NCBI GenBank assembly: GCA_029844215.1
Contig: CM056732.1
Coordinates: 18,564,001 to 18,628,000 of the forward strand
Length of the DNA: 64,000 bases
Direction of reading: 5' to 3'
From: Przewalskia tangutica
Lineage: Eukaryota; Streptophyta; Magnoliopsida; Solanales; Solanaceae
The translations under genes were made by a program, and so were the position numbers. The notes under the pieces are model-generated. The model was not told where the DNA came from, ran no database searches, and saw nothing but the letters and a program-made list of their open reading frames with translations. Position 1 is the stretch's first letter; each line of letters opens with the position of its first letter. Shown in pieces: positions 13,301 through 25,100 of this stretch.

Positions 13301-16300
13301 TTATCAGACTTGTTGTGAGAGAACCCAATAGTCGACACAATGTCTGCAAATCGCTTATACCACGCCCGTGGAAACTGCTTAAGCTCATACAAGAACTTTT
13401 TCAATAAACAGACATGATGAGGATATTTGGGATCCCTGAACCCTAATGGTTGATGCATATAGATTGTCTCCTTGAGATCACCATGTAAGAAAGCATTTTT
13501 TACATGCCTTAGAGTTGGGTTGTCTTGAAGGTTTGACCTTGCTTGTCTTATTGCCAAAAACATTTTTGTGTCTTAAAGGCTTTCCCATGAGACAAGCTTG
13601 TCTTAAAAAGTTCAAAACCAGTCATACTCAAGGTCATTAGATGTAATTTCATGCTTTATTTTTGCTTTTATAGCAAAGATTGGATGATTTGCACAAATAG
13701 GTTATTATGGTGCCGGTATTTAAAAATTGTCTCTGATTTTGATAATAGTCATAAATGACCTTTCTAAGTTCAATGAAAAAAAATTGGATGAAGATTATGG
13801 CATGCAAGTCATGAAAAATCGGTAGAATTTCATGTTATACTCATTAGATGTCTTATTGGATTACTCACAAATCATAGAGGGCGATCATGATTTTAGAACT
13901 ATAAATAAATACATTTTAGAATGGTGGGATGTAGGTTATTAAAAATTGAAAGGATCTCAATTCCTTGCATGGTAATCAAACAGAGCCTATCTTTGCAACA
14001 AAATAATAATAAAAAAGGGGATAATATTTGAAGATCAGGCAGAATGAGGGCCATTCCGTGCAAAAACTTGAAAAGATTGTTGTATACTCCCAAGTCCCAA
14101 CACTTTGCTTACTAGAAGAAAAGGTTTAAGCTGTAATTTTTTAAGCTTAAAACTTTTAGCTATTAAGAAATTACGTGAAGAAGCATTATAAATCTTATTT
14201 CTCATATCAAAAATTAGTTAATCTCCAGAAGCAATGTGACAATTTTAGGGACGGAGAGAGTGACTCCTTGCAAATAATATGTGTGTGCAATCAAAGCACA
14301 CATATAATATCAACCACTTTTTCCTCAAAAAATAAAAATTAACTGGAGAAGTAACTGAATCTCTTGATTATACTCATTAATGAATGAGGTATATATACAA
14401 GTTACATATAGGAAAATCTCTTATTATACATCTAAAACTCTATTCTATTTGAAGACCAACTATACAATTATGTTAATAGTACGTCTAATTATGCTACAAT
14501 ATACATTCCTATATACACAAATATCATGCTCGTGATGGGTTGTCCGATACAAGGCCTCTTCCCGTGATGGGCTTATGTATATTTAACACACACCCGCAGT
14601 CATAGCGGGCGGTCTTCGTACGCTGAGACTGTCTCAGAAATCTTCAAAAAAGACCGAGGGAAGACCCTTTGTAAAGATGTCTGCAATTTGATATCTGGAA
14701 GGAACATGACAGACGCATACTTGTCCCCGAGCTACCTTCTCTCGAACAAAATGAATGTCCATCTCAATATGTTTGGTGTGTTGGTGCTGAACCGGATTCC
14801 CAGAAAGGTATGACACTAACATTATCACAATAAACGAATGTAGCTTTCTAAATAGGACAATGAAGTTCTAATAGAAGATTATGTAACCAACATGACTTGG
14901 AGACCACATTGGCTACCCCTCGATACTCGGTCTCTGCACTAGAACGGGATAACGTTGACTGACGTTTTGCAGACCATGAGACCAAGTTATTACCAAAATA
15001 CATACAATAGCCAGACGTAGACCCTCTGTTGTTAGGACAGTCACCCCAATCACCATATGCATATGAGACAAGTGTAGACATCGACGAGGGATATAAATGC
15101 AAGCCATAATCAAGTGTCCCCTGAATGTACCTCATAATGCGTTTGAGCGCATTCATGTGCTCAATCCTGAGATCATGCATAAACAAACACATCTGCATAT
15201 GTAATATCTGGTCGCGTGAACGTAAGATACCGAAGGACCCTCTGAAGCGTGATGGCGGGTGGATCCTCGTATAGAGGCGTCGGTATGACACCCACTTGGG
15301 TTTAGTATCAACTGGAGTGGAAGTGGACTTATAGGTTGACATCTCGACCACCGCGATAATCTCGATTGCATACTGTACGTAATAAGAACAATCCACGCGT
15401 ACGCAGTGGCGGCAATCCCGAAAAATAACTCGAGGACCTAAGTCTTTCATAGCAAACTTCAGGCGAGCATTGTCGCGATAGGCGTAATGCATCGTAAGAT
15501 GAAGCAGTCAAGATAATATCATCAACATATAAGAGTATATAAGTCACTAACGAACCACGACGATATATGAATAACGAATTATCAGACTTGTTGTGAGAGA
15601 ACCCAATAGTCGACACAATGTCTGCAAATCGCTTATACCACGCCCGTGGAAACTGCTTAAGCTCATACAAGAACTTTTTCAATAAACAGACATGATGAGA
15701 ATATTTGGGATCCCTGAACCCTAATGGTTGATGCATATAGATTGTCTCCTTGAGATCACCATGTAAGAAAGCATTTTTTACATCTAGGTGATGGATGGGC
15801 CATGCTTTCGAGAGAGTCAAGCTGAGCACCGTACGAATGGTAGCCGGATTGACCACCGGACTAAACGTCTCCCCATAATCCACACCAACCTGCTGAGTCT
15901 TACCATCACCTACAAGACGAGTCTTATGCCTTGCAAATGAACTGTCAGAATTGTCTTTATCAGTAGTCATTTGTAGAGCTTGATGTCGAAAAGACGGGGG
16001 TACGGAAACATGAACCAAAAGTTCGGATAATGTTATTAAATTTTGCGTTCGGCTTTTCCATTTTGTGAAGACGTATGAGGACAAGAAAAACAAAAATTGA
16101 TTTCATTTTTAGCACAAAATTCCCGAACTCTCCATTGTCATATACTTTGTCATTATCACATTGGATATTTTATTTCTCGTTCGAATTGGGTTATAATAAA
16201 AGCTCTAAATTTTTAGAAGATATAAAAACTTGAGATTTTTTCGCTATCGGAAATGTCCATAAAAATTTAGAATAATCATCCAAAAATAGAACATAATAGC

Positions 16301-19300
16301 GATGACTCAATGAACTAAGAACACGAGATGTCCATAAATCGCTATGAATAATATCAAATGGCATTGAAGTAGTAGAATTAGAGTCCACAAATGGTAATTT
16401 AACAACTTTCCCTAGAGAACAAGATTGACAATTCGGAGTACTACGCAAACCCTTACATGAACTGCAAGGAAGAAGCAAGAACTGTAAAAGTTGAAGGCAT
16501 GACTTGACTCGAGAAATCGAACCATGATGTGATAGGATAAAGATCTCCCCTACTATCACATCTCATGAGAGGGCTCCCCGTTTTGAAATCCTTCACAGAA
16601 AATCCAAAAGGATCAAAATCAACAGAAACGCAATTATCAATGGTGAATTTACGGACATACACCAAATTTTTAATCAATTTTGGGGCATGAATGGTATTTT
16701 TCAAGAAAAGTGGTGGATGGGGGAGACAAAGTTTTATGACCATAACCACGAATTGAAATTGAATTATCATTACCAATAATTATACCATGATTACGACTCA
16801 AATTGGAATACGACGAGAGAGTATATTGGTTGGATGTCATGTGGGTAGTGGCATCGGTGTTCATGTACCAATTCGGGTCCGGGGATTCAATCCAAGTGTG
16901 TGCATTGCAATCTCGATATCGGTAGGAGTGGGTCCCGCTGTATAATGGGCTTGTGGGGGCCGAGGCCAAGTACCACGCTTCTTTGCCTCGGCGATTGAAT
17001 TCAGCTGGATTGCCCGGCTGTTGGGCGCTAGCCATTGTTGGGCGATAATTGTTACGCGACCAGCTGGTGGGTATTGAACAAGGCGGGGGTGGGTCGATGG
17101 TTGTTGGGCGGCCCCGGCTGGTCAGTCAGTCGGCTAGTTGGCCCAAGGCTGGAACTAGTTGGGTCGTGGCCCACTGCGGCTGGAATTGGGCCTGTTGCCG
17201 CCGGAACCACCACGTTTGCCGCGACGATTTTTCCCGTTATTTTTATGATTATGTTTGCCTCCATCATGAGCACGGTTTTGGTCCGAATTATCTATAAAAC
17301 CTGAAGAAGTTGTGGAGGACGTCATCATGACGACGGGGCTAGTACCGGTAGTCGCCTTTTTAGCCAAACCTGCTTCTTTCAATGTGAGCATGAAGCGGGC
17401 TTGATAGAATTCGGAAGAGAGTTACTTTGACGAAGGATCGAAGCAACACCGTTATAGGCCTCGGATAGACCTGCAACCATCTGTAGAACGAGACGACTAT
17501 TACTAACAGGAGCACACACGTTGCGAAGTTGATCCGCCAAGTCATTGAGTTGTTTGCAATAAGATGAAACGTTTGGAAAATTCTCGATAGCGACTTGAGA
17601 AAATTCTTGTTTAAGGGTGACAATGCGGGAATGACTGTTATCTTGGAATATATTACGCGATCTATTCCAAACAGCCATAGCTGAAGAGTTAAGTTCTATA
17701 ATCATCTGTAAGAGGTCCAGGGAGATAGTGGCATAAATCCACTGGAGAACTTTTGCGTCAAGAGTGATCCATAATTTTGGATCGTCCTCTTTGGTGGGCA
17801 CACCTTCCGTAGGAGCCGGAGGGATTATGTGGTGGAGGACTTGATGCGTCATGCAAATGAATCTTGAACAACTCTGCTCACGTCTCATATTGAACAATAA
17901 GAAGAATGCTCTTGATGTTAGAAACTGTTAGGGCGGGATGAAACGTGTTCTTATCAGTCATAGTGAAGAGAACAAAATTTAAATTTTTTAGGGGGGGAGA
18001 GGGTCTCGGGTTATGAATAAACTGAGAGGGGGTAGGGATTTGCACGAAAATCAAGAAGAAGAGAAAATTTTGCGGAAGCAATGAGAAGAACCTAAACTTT
18101 TAATACCATAAAAAAAATAATCTCTTGATTATTCTCATTAATGAATGGGTATATATATAAGTTACATATAGGAAAATCATTTTCCTATTATACATCTAAA
18201 ATCATATTCTATTTGGAGACTAACTATATAATTATGGTAATAGTACAAGTGTAATTATGCTACAATATACATTCCTTACACAATATACCATGCCCGTGAT
18301 GGGTTGTCTGATACAAGGCCTCTGCCCGTGATGGGCTTATGTATATTTAACAGTAACAACAACAACATATCCAGTGAAATCCCACAACGTGGGGTTTGAG
18401 TAGAGTAGAGTGTACGCAGTCCTTACCTCTACCTTGGTAGGTAGAAATAAAGATTGTTTTCGAAAGACCATTGGCTCAAGACAAAGCATAAGCACAAGCA
18501 AAGCAAGAGAAACAGACAGATCCGGACAAGAAATCTAAAGCAGTGTGAAAATGATGGTAACAAAAGCAATAACTAACGCAGATAAATAAGATAAACAAAA
18601 TATACGAAAATGGTCAAGCAACTAACACGAGAAGTATAAGAACAATATATTAAGAAGACAAAGTGGCCAAGCAAGGAAGAATAATCTACTTGGCAAATGA
18701 CAATACCACTTATGGAGTTGTAAGACTTCCCCTTTTGCAGTTATTATTATGCACAATGGCATGGCATATAGTTCCAAAATACAAAGAAGTCTTGATTTTC
18801 AAACATTTTCCTGGATGCCCCATATCACCTTGAATTGATACTAGTGTCATTATTTTTTAGGACAAGAAGAAAAGTGTAATGCAATCAATGCTGCTCTGCT
18901 GCAAGCTGTACATATCCGAATCACGCAACAGAGAAGCACTTGAACCCATTGAGCGCGCTGCCAAACTCGATCCAGAAACAGTCATTATTAACAAATTTCA
19001 GGACCGTGATTACAACCGTATGAACTACACTCTTGTATCATATGTTATTCATGACAGTACAGGTTGTCCCATTTACAGCCCCTTGCATCAAACTGTGGTG
19101 GCCATGGTTGCTGCTGCCTATGACGCCATAAACCTCGAGCAGCATTCCGGTGCACATCCTCGTCTCGGTGTCGTGGATGACATTCTCATTCATCCACTGG
19201 CGCGAGCTTCGCTGGATGAAGCTGCTTGGCTTGCTAAAAAAGTTGCAGCTGATATTGGAAACCGGTTTCAAGGTTAGTAAAAAATTCGTACCTTGAAATG

Positions 19301-20797
19301 ACTTTTTATCCTATCAAATGATATTATAAAAGTCTTGATATGTGAGAATAAGAATTTTATTTTCCTTTACAGTAGACTACAAGTATATATACACATCTAC
19401 AATCTCATACAATTCCTAAAATCAAGTGATTTGATATATGAAAATCAATAATTATTACTACTCTGATTTGGTTGCTGATTTTATGGGATTTTGATTGAGT
19501 GCAAATTTGCTGCTTGATTCCTTTTGATCTTGTGAATCTGCATTATCACTAACAGATGTGCTATACTGACTCAAAAATGCAAACAATTAGTGGTCGTTTG
19601 GTTTCTGGTCAGAAAGTGAGTTATTTATGTACTCTCTGTTTCAATTTATGTGAACCTTTTACTATTTGGGAGTCTACGAGGTGATTCTTTGATCACGTTT
19701 TTCTTACATTTTTTTAAAATTATTTGAATTATAAATTATCCTGACTTATAGTACTTTTAATGTAGTTTCTAAATATATAAATTTTATTTTTACAAACTTG
19801 AAAATTTATGTCAAAATTTAAGGTCAAAGTTATAAAGTTTGATCCTCGTACTCCGAAAAGATTCACATAAATTGAAACAGAGGGAGTATTAAAAGCAACA
19901 TAACTAGTACTATGTGTGGTAGCATTTTAGTTATGTATAAAATTCAGCACGCCAATTACATTATTTGGTTACCGGTTTACATCTCGCATAACTAATAGAG
20001 TACATGTATTAGTTAGAAGGAAATATATGTATTATTTATGTCGTGTATAAGATGGAATAATTAAATCTTGCATAACCAATCTCTGCATAACTCTAACCAG
20101 CAACCAAATGACCCCTCACAGTCAGAGGCAAAACTAGGGCAGGTTCAGTGAACCCATCCGAACATGTCGCTTTAGGCTCAAAGCCTCAAACTTGTGTATA
20201 TATGAAAAAGAAATTTAAATGTACAAGTCACACTCATTCTTGACCTACTGATTTTAAATTCTTGATTTGCCTCTGAATACAGTACCTGTTTATTTATATG
20301 CTGCTGCTCACCCAATGGGGAAAGCACTCGACACAATTAGGAGGGAGCTAGGCTATTACCGGCCTAACTTTAGGGGCATCCAGTGGGCAGGGTGGGCTCA
20401 ACCAGAGCAGGTTCCAGTCAAACCTGATGAAGGTCCAGACGTGGTGTCTCGAGCTAGAGGAGTTGTGATGATTGGAGCTCATCAGTGGGTAGCCATGTAC
20501 AACATCCCAATCATGTCCACAGATCTCTCGGCTGCTAGACGGATTGCTCAGAAAGTGAGTGCTCGAGGTGGAGGCCTACCCACCGTGCAAACTCTAGGCC
20601 TGTTTCATGGTGAGGACTCAACAGAGATAGCTTGCATTCTGCTGGAACCAAACCAAATTGGAGCTGATCGCGTCCAGAACCATGTTGAGACACTGGCATC
20701 TCGAGAAGGAATGGATGTAGAGAAAGGGTATTTTACTGATTTGTCTCCTGAGATGATCATTGAAAGATATAGGAAGTTAATTTCTAATTCGGATTGA
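10351..20797 (+). CDS. Formiminotransferase-domain protein (FTCD N-domain-like)
   Basis: There are three exons: 10351-10374, 18861-19272 and 20283-20797. They join in frame across GT-AG introns to 951 nt, or 316 residues. The product matches the plant formiminotransferase-cyclodeaminase-like family (known as folate-binding transferase-like proteins). It has the N-terminal formiminotransferase fold but no cyclodeaminase domain. Visible family features are ERAAKLDP, DRDYNRMNYTLVSY, SGAHPRLGVVDD with His near residue 107 (equivalent to the catalytic His82 of mammalian FTCD), and VPVYLYAAAHP in exon 3. In animals this domain moves a formimino group from formiminoglutamate to tetrahydrofolate. The plant substrate is unproven, so the role is inferred from family. 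Exon 1 codes only for MDSNSVSK. Intron 1 is 8,486 bp and filled with transposons; intron 2 is 1,010 bp and carries a MITE. The gene converges with the glucuronosyltransferase gene at 22115-28928. Confidence 0.9.
10548..10797. mobile_element. MITE-like element in intron 1
   Basis: The ends are imperfect inverted repeats: GTTTAGCCATAGATTTTGG on the left matches the reverse complement of the right end, CAAAATCTATGACCAAGA. The interior is AT-rich and largely self-complementary. The style resembles hAT-type Solanaceae MITEs. No clear target-site duplication was found. Confidence 0.55.
10916..11985. repeat. Possible Stowaway ends
   Basis: TACTCCCTCCGTGACCC at 10916 and GGGACGGAGAGAGTGA near 11966 resemble the inverted ends of Stowaway MITEs. 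They are about 1 kb apart, which is long for one MITE, so they may be two separate fragments. The right end is copied again near 14245 in the tandem duplication. Confidence 0.3.
12077..12313 (-). repeat. Duplicated copia 3' LTR
   Basis: It has the same sequence as the LTRs at 14356-14588 and 18109-18352, read on the minus strand from TGTTAAATATACATAAG to AAGAGATTCA. The flank is GTAAT, one change from GTAAC beside the other copies. Confidence 0.8.
12314..13505 (-). pseudogene. Duplicated copia RT/RNase H fragment
   Basis: The minus strand codes for RT from VKNAFLHGDLKETIYMHQ with an intact YVDD, through YFLGIAVTRH to TYADVF, then RNase H (YTYADWGGCPDNRGSTSGY; TLSRSSAEAEYRG-like) and the tail VPSRYQIADIFTKSLP. 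Frame breaks separate RT, RNase H and tail. The RT part is in one long frame running from 13563 to 12883; its first 20 or so residues come from intron sequence across the duplication joint. It has no 5' half, so it is dead. Confidence 0.85.
13507..15784 (+). repeat. Tandem segmental duplication, copy 2
   Basis: This is the second copy of the unit at 11229-13506, nearly identical except for a divergent patch at about 15235-15500. Here the copia sequence continues beyond the unit (ACATCTAGGTGATGG) into the rest of the element, so this is the original locus. Confidence 0.88.
14356..18352 (-). mobile_element. Ty1/copia element, internally deleted, TSD GTAAC
   Basis: A 3,997-bp element on the minus strand with LTRs at 14356-14588 and 18109-18352 and a perfect 5-bp duplication GTAAC at 14351-14355 and 18353-18357. 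A primer site TGGTATTAAAAG (18097-18108) is complementary to initiator tRNA-Met apart from a few changes. It sits in intron 1 of the formiminotransferase-domain gene, antisense to it, in the tail of a SINE-like repeat. Confidence 0.9.
14634..17985 (-). pseudogene. Copia gag-pol, broken, in intron 1
   Basis: Order on the minus strand: gag from MTDKNTFHPALTVSNIKS (about 17960) through the Retrotran_gag/UBN2-like region (17379-17897); a basic G/N-rich nucleocapsid with no CCHC knuckle seen; protease where the usual WYMDTGATSHMT reads WYMNTDATTHMT, so the catalytic Asp and Gly are changed (about 16845-16880); the GAG-pre-integrase segment; and integrase (DIIHSDLWTS, LFLDDYSKF). The stretch between the integrase C-terminus and the RT N-terminus is missing near 15960-16090. 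RT has YVDD, and RNase H ends ADIFTKGLP. Several frameshifts are present. It is a dead element of a lineage close to that at 49940. Confidence 0.88.
18353..18490 (-). repeat. SINE-like Solanaceae repeat with (TTG)n tail
   Basis: AACAACAACATATCCAGTG, then GTGTACGCAGTCCTTACC and CCATTGGCTCAAG, match the common nightshade dispersed repeat also present at 29283-29420. The copia element is inserted at its tail. Confidence 0.65.
18491..18860 (+). other. End of intron 1
   Basis: A-rich intron sequence with no gene or repeat recognised. It ends in the acceptor TATTTTTTAG before exon 2 at 18861. Confidence 0.6.
19632..19886. mobile_element. Stowaway-type MITE in intron 2, TSD TA
   Basis: CTCTCTGTTTCAATTTATGT at the left is matched by the reverse complement of the right end (CACATAAATTGAAACAGAG and GGAG). 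The flanks are TA on both sides. Length (255 bp), AT-rich core and TA target fit Tc1/mariner-derived Stowaway MITEs. Confidence 0.85.
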
Positions 20798-22114
20798 TTC
20801 GTCTGTATAAGCTGTGCATAAACATACTGACTCTTGCTTTAAGATTCTGTCAATAAGAGAAATCAACTCACCCAGGTCAACTGATTGTTGATGTGTTTTA
20901 ATCTGCAAAACTTGAAACAGTAGACATAGCAGTAACTATCATCCCAGTTCTATTTAACATATATGCAAAGTATTCTCCTCTTTCCATGTTTCAACCAGTT
21001 GCTTCGCGGATTACTCTTGCTTCTACTGTTGCTTCCTAAACTTCCTGACTAATTGCATTTCCCTCTGTTTTGGTTTTCAATTGATATCTCGTTTTGCGCA
21101 TAGTACTTGTGTATGAGAAAATGTTATTTAACCAGTAATTGGATTAAAGTAAGATACACATTATATGAGACCCTTTTAATGTCATTATGTATCTTATATA
21201 GAACATTGTACATCTCCAAAAGTATTCTTTAAATCACTGCTGAAAGCGAGTTGTGAACATTAATAGTTTCACTTTTATTATACTGTAAAAACTTACCCTT
21301 TGGTAGAACAAATGTTTTCAATTGGTTCCATTATTGAGCATGAAAACTAGTAGAGGAAAGCTAGGGTTACTCATCACCTGTTATTAATGCAAAAACATAA
21401 TCTTGCAGTGGTCATGCATGTATAGCTGTGTACATATCAAAAGATATCGCCAGATGTTAGACTGATTAAATTATTGTTAGATCATACATTGCTTCTGTCA
21501 ACTGTCTGTCATTTGCAAACTCAAATAAAGGAGGTGGATTATAGTAGTTGACAGCCAGCTCGAAAATAGTCGTAATACAATTAGTTAGAGAACCACTAAT
21601 TAACCTTAAAGGACAAGTTATTTAGTGTCTGGATTGTAGCTAGTCCTATTATAGGAGAATAAAGATAGATCATTCACATGGCCGAGTACAACTAATTTAT
21701 AATTGAGGCTTAAGACAGTACTAAAAGTCATCCAATGATTCACACACATGTCCACAAGGAAATTTCAACAATTCAAATCAACAAAGTCATTGCAATTCTT
21801 TTTGCATGCCCAGAATTACATTCCAAAAGTTTTTACATTGTTAAAAATGTGGAAGTGATAGTTGGGGTTAGTAATAAACTTGAAAGATCATTGCCAACTG
21901 AGAGAAGGAAAGAGCAAAATTTTACATTTAAAACTGTGGTCTGTTCATACAACCATGTACACTTGGGGTCATCTGAACTCTCATCTATCAAACAAAACTA
22001 CATCTCAAAAGGTCCCTTATCATTTGCAACCAGCATTGGCTCAATCACTTGTCATTTTCTTTAATTAGTTATAGAAAGAACATCATGAACAAGGCGAAAA
22101 CAATGTTAGCAATC
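20798..22114. other. Intergenic, between convergent genes
   Basis: AT-rich sequence holding the 3' UTRs of both flanking genes. AATAAGAGA and AAATAAAGG-type polyadenylation signals occur, but none can be assigned with certainty. No gene is seen. Confidence 0.6.
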
Positions 22115-25100
22115 TTAGCTCTTAGTTGAACATTGTTTACTACGAAAATCTTCGGATAGCAGTTTGTTCATTAGCTCATGCAACCTGTTGGCACCAGGAC
22201 CAGGCCTAAACACCGAGTCATCTCCAATCACAGAACACGGATCAGCTCCATCAGCTGAGATTCCATTACACCATGCTCCTGGTGCAAAACGATTTGTACG
22301 ACCAAGCAATTCTTTATCAATCTTGTCCAAAACAGGATCATCCTTGCGAAATTTGCGAGCAAATGGTGCACTGCTATTAACCATTTTGTTGAAGTCCTTC
22401 ACTGTCAGTGAAATAGGATGCTGCTTGGGAGGGGTGTCCCAAGCAATATAGTGCAAATCATGGCCTATTGCAGTGCTACGGAACTCTTCCTTGTTGCAAA
22501 TTACTGTGTGAAAATAGCCTTCAGGTGAAGAAACAAAATTTGTGTAGTACATAAGCAGAGTTCTCGGAAAGTTATCCCACCCCCATATGCAGTACTCCAC
22601 AAAAGAGCGTGTCAGAACCACCCAAGCTGAGCCTAACCACCAAAAAGAAGAATTTTAGATATAAGCATGAGATGAATATAAGTTTCAAAGTGCATCCTGC
22701 TTCAATAATTTCAAAAAGGGAGAAAAACCCTTGGATAGAAGTCAAGTCCTCTTTAATAATGCAGGTCATGAAAATATAAGTGAAACAGAGAATCTTAAAT
22801 TTGGTTCGAGAGTCATAGTTATTAAGGTTCTCGTATTTCAAAACTCAAGAAAAAAGCGCAAACTGAACATAACAGGTAAATAACATAATCCATGTGACAT
22901 TAGTCGGGCTCATTTCCGAATATTAAATGAACTTACCTGTAAACAATGTAAAAGCAGTAGGTAGTGATCGCCGTTGAGAAGTTGTGGCAAGGTCAGATTT
23001 CTTAGATAAATAAAGACCAGGATCAATAATAATAGGTTTAGCTCTCTGGTTCCTGCAGCACAACAACAGAACCCAAATTAACTTTGCAAGTATTTTATGT
23101 ACAAATAGAAAAAATATCATGCTTGGGCACTTCAACTTGAAGATTAACTCACTTACAGTTTCCACCCATGAAGCAGCATATTTTCAATGAAATTCAGGTT
23201 TCTTGACAAATTAGAGAAAACATGGAGCAAATCTGCAACATTTAATAGCCAAATGAATTTCATTGCCATGAAAGAAAGGAGTGCTTGAAGGGATCGAAAA
23301 GTTCAGAAATTACACAATGCCCTAGAACCTAACATTTTTAAAAGATTTATTTCCAAAAAAAAAGAGTTAATTACCAAACAATGAATTTTTTATTTCTTTC
23401 ATATGCATTCGTGATAAAGCACCTCCTAAACAAACAGATAAGTCCAATCAAAAGACATTCTCAAGACTGAAAATTGGATCCCAGTATATGGATCAACCAT
23501 TTGCAACACTTGCTAATGTATCATTTATCTATCTCTTTCAATTTTCCGCAGAAGGTTACAATGTCCACATGAGATCCAGCAATCCTCTTGTTAGCGAGTG
23601 CTATGTTATGGTAGGGCGAAGTGCATCAGACCCTAGTAATTTTGCATTGAACGTATCTCCTTGCCCTTCTCTGGTTCCACCCTCCATTTTTTTTCTCCTG
23701 GGCCATCATACCGCTCACCTTTTGTGAGCCACCCCTCAGCCCCCCCAAAAAACATAGTCCCAGTTCTCCCCAACCATCATGTGTTCCAACACTCCACATC
23801 CCTGTTTCTAACTTCCATACTCCACCGTCTTGTTCCCCCATTTGGGTCCAAAACACCACTTTATTCCCCCGTGTTTCCATCTCTAAACCAAATGCAAGTG
23901 GCATAATGCCGATGATGCAGGTGTAACAGATTTGGTGAACTTAATAGTGGTGACAAATGAAAAGTGGGCAGTAAGGAAGAAAGGTTTTCAGGAATTTGTT
24001 ATTTTGAGTGGTAGAGGATGAAGGTGGTGGGATGATAGAGTGACGTTGAGGATGGGGAGGAAGGTAGAAAACAAGAGGGGGAAAATACTCTAAGAAAAGT
24101 TTCTCGTAATACTTAAAACCACATACGAAGCTTAATTCATTAGGAGAATAAAGTCAAGGAAGGTCTTGTTAATCAACCCTAAATATATATAGTTTCATGA
24201 TAGGCTCCCCTTATATCTATCTTCAAAGGTTTCATGTCTTCATATCCACAAGAGTACTATTTATGGCACATGTTCCATCTTCGGCGGTTTAAACTTCTCT
24301 AAACTTTTAAAGCACGTTGTTTGCTTCCATATTATCTCCATAACATTTAAAATTTTAACTCTCTAAACCTAAACATGAAGATGGAGATAATCTCAATTCA
24401 TGCTAAATAATCTAGAAGTTTGGAGGAGAAACTTTGCCGTCCTTGGCAGAGAACCTGCAAACTCCTAAATGCAGCATTTTCTTACATATTTTTTTAACCA
24501 AATTGAAACATGTTCCCTTATTTCCTGCTACTTACATCTTTCCTCCCACTATTATCAAGACGTTTTTTCTTCCTTGGCCCTACGGCACCATTATTCATTG
24601 TCATTTGAAAATGTCTTTCCCTACTAATTTCTAAATTTTTCCTTGCACTTGCCAGTATTTATTGTTTTCTCCACCAAATTGATGGGCAGAATTGTACGGT
24701 TAACAGAAAGTACCTTGATTTTTGTTTTATAGGTGTGCCTTTTGCCATAACTTGAACAGGATTGTTCTATCATCTATGTTCTTGCAAGGAAGAGAAAATG
24801 CTGAGGCCAGGAAAAGGACACAGGGACAAAAACATTGAAACAAAAGGATTTTAAGAGCTACATTTATTTAGCTTTAGATTTTGTAATCAACTTCCAAATA
24901 CTCTTCTTTTACAACTTCAATCAAATATTGTCCAAACGCCTATGTCACACATTGGTTGAAGGAATGCGCTTTTTATCTCCTTATATGGCTTTGAGCGATC
25001 ATCAAATCATGGTTGAGGCCTGATGGAATGAGATGCCAAAGATCCCACATGGTCGAGGAAATGAGTTGCCAAATGTCCATTTCTTAACATGGTACCAAAG

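Larger units (their letters stand above)
11229..13506 (+). repeat. Tandem segmental duplication, copy 1 (2,278 bp)
   Basis: It begins CCTTAGAGTTGGGTTGTC and recurs at offset 2278. It contains about 850 bp of intron sequence followed by a copy of the 3' LTR and the RNase H/RT end of the minus-strand copia element. It stops inside RT at TTTTTTACAT, where copy 2 starts abruptly. Copy 1 is inferred to be the added copy because only copy 2 joins a complete element with matching target-site duplications. Confidence 0.88.

Noticed and set aside
17035..17304. Plus-strand ORF of 89 codons across the copia nucleocapsid region
   Set aside because: It is the antisense shadow of the copia gag C-terminus and has no domain of its own.
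23488..23906. Overlapping ORFs in the GlcAT14-like gene intron
   Set aside because: Proline/serine-rich frames caused by a C-rich patch; no homology recognised and no splice context linking them to the gene exons.
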